Positions 36,103 through 36,308 of a DNA stretch of 36,308 bases are shown here, piece after piece. The DNA lies in NCBI GenBank assembly GCA_001464935.1, contig LNEL01000012.1, positions 1 to 36,308 of the forward strand, written 5' to 3'. Numbering within the stretch: the stretch's first letter is position 1; every line of letters starts with the position of its first letter. Made by a program: the position numbers and the translations under genes. Below the pieces are notes generated by a model. That model made no database searches and had not been told where the DNA came from. It worked only from the letters and a program-made list of their open reading frames with translations. This stretch comes from Gammaproteobacteria bacterium Ga0077536. Its GTDB lineage: Bacteria; Pseudomonadota; Gammaproteobacteria; Ga0077536.

Positions 36103-36308
36103 ACCTACCATCGCCGTCACCCCCGGCGAGGCGGCGGGGATTGGTCCCGATCTCGCACTGATGCTCCACCGGCGGCCGGACGAGGCCAGGCTGGTATTCA
36201 TTGCGGATCCCGCGCTGCTGGCGGCCCGCGCCAGCCTGCTCGGCATCGAGACACCGCTGGTCAAATACGACCCGGCGCAGCCGGCCCCCGCGCCAGGCAC
36301 GCTTGAAT
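36074..36308 (+). CDS. pdxA: 4-hydroxythreonine-4-phosphate dehydrogenase PdxA, N-terminal part (runs off window)
   Basis: Start ATG 36074 gives MSNFASTTNKPTIAVTPGEA, with TPGEAAGIGPDLALML the PdxA N-terminal signature and LLGIETPLVKYD following. 78 codons are visible, and the remainder is beyond the edge. PdxA makes a pyridoxal-phosphate precursor. It overlaps the end of the intact surA reading frame by 29 bp, the normal lptD-surA-pdxA order. Because of the surA frameshift, the surA N-terminal frame is in phase with this gene. Many bacteria have ksgA and apaG next, which cannot be checked. Confidence 0.9.
   Translation, partial: MSNFASTTNKPTIAVTPGEAAGIGPDLALMLHRRPDEARLVFIADPALLAARASLLGIETPLVKYDPAQPAPAPGTLE

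Overview
This is chromosomal DNA of a GC-rich proteobacterium. Several neighbour pairs point to Gammaproteobacteria: prmB-aroC, mutS-fdxA, lptD-surA-pdxA, and an Rnf-type protein beside nth. A canonical sigma-32 promoter precedes htpG. I cannot name the genus. I see no rRNA, tRNA, CRISPR array, IS element or prophage. Genes are densely packed, with many ATGA/GTGA overlaps.

Layout. (1) 1-5208, minus strand: htpG, prmB, aroC, glcE and the start of glcF (chaperone, ribosome methylation, shikimate pathway, glycolate oxidation). (2) 5361-9857, plus: a TPR lipoprotein, mutS, the 7Fe ferredoxin fdxA, a 458-bp gene-free stretch, and a secreted DUF4124 protein. (3) 9963-14115, plus: a CHASE2 receptor Ser/Thr kinase, a PP2C phosphatase and a double-FHA protein. 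This cassette converges, across a bidirectional terminator, on a CHASE2 class III adenylate/guanylate cyclase (14193-16442, minus).

(4) 16494-25866, minus: read in the direction of transcription, the order is metG, an RnfB-like protein with an RnfC-like tail, nth, a DUF1841 gene, a GAF-PP2C-HATPase regulator, a STAS protein, the permease, ATPase and MCE protein of an Mla-type lipid transporter, and an auxiliary lipoprotein. The cyclase of region 3 follows. Gaps are mostly under 60 bp, so much of this may be co-transcribed. (5) 26069-27751, plus: mrp/apbC and dcd. (6) 27757-28889: a TusA-family protein divergent from an orphan OmpR-type response regulator. (7) 29074-36308, plus: ispG, mpl, a stand-alone LON N-domain protein, lptD, surA and the start of pdxA, a cell-envelope block.

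The most interesting features are signalling and redox arrangements. A partner-switching pair (phosphatase and kinase in one polypeptide, plus a STAS target with a DSSG motif) sits at the head of an Mla-type operon, where a MlaB-like STAS subunit would be expected. Two convergent units share a CHASE2 sensor type, one phosphorylating proteins and one making a cyclic nucleotide. The RnfB-like protein lacks a membrane anchor and carries RnfC-type cluster motifs. Finally, surA has a C-terminal frameshift that leaves it open in frame into pdxA.
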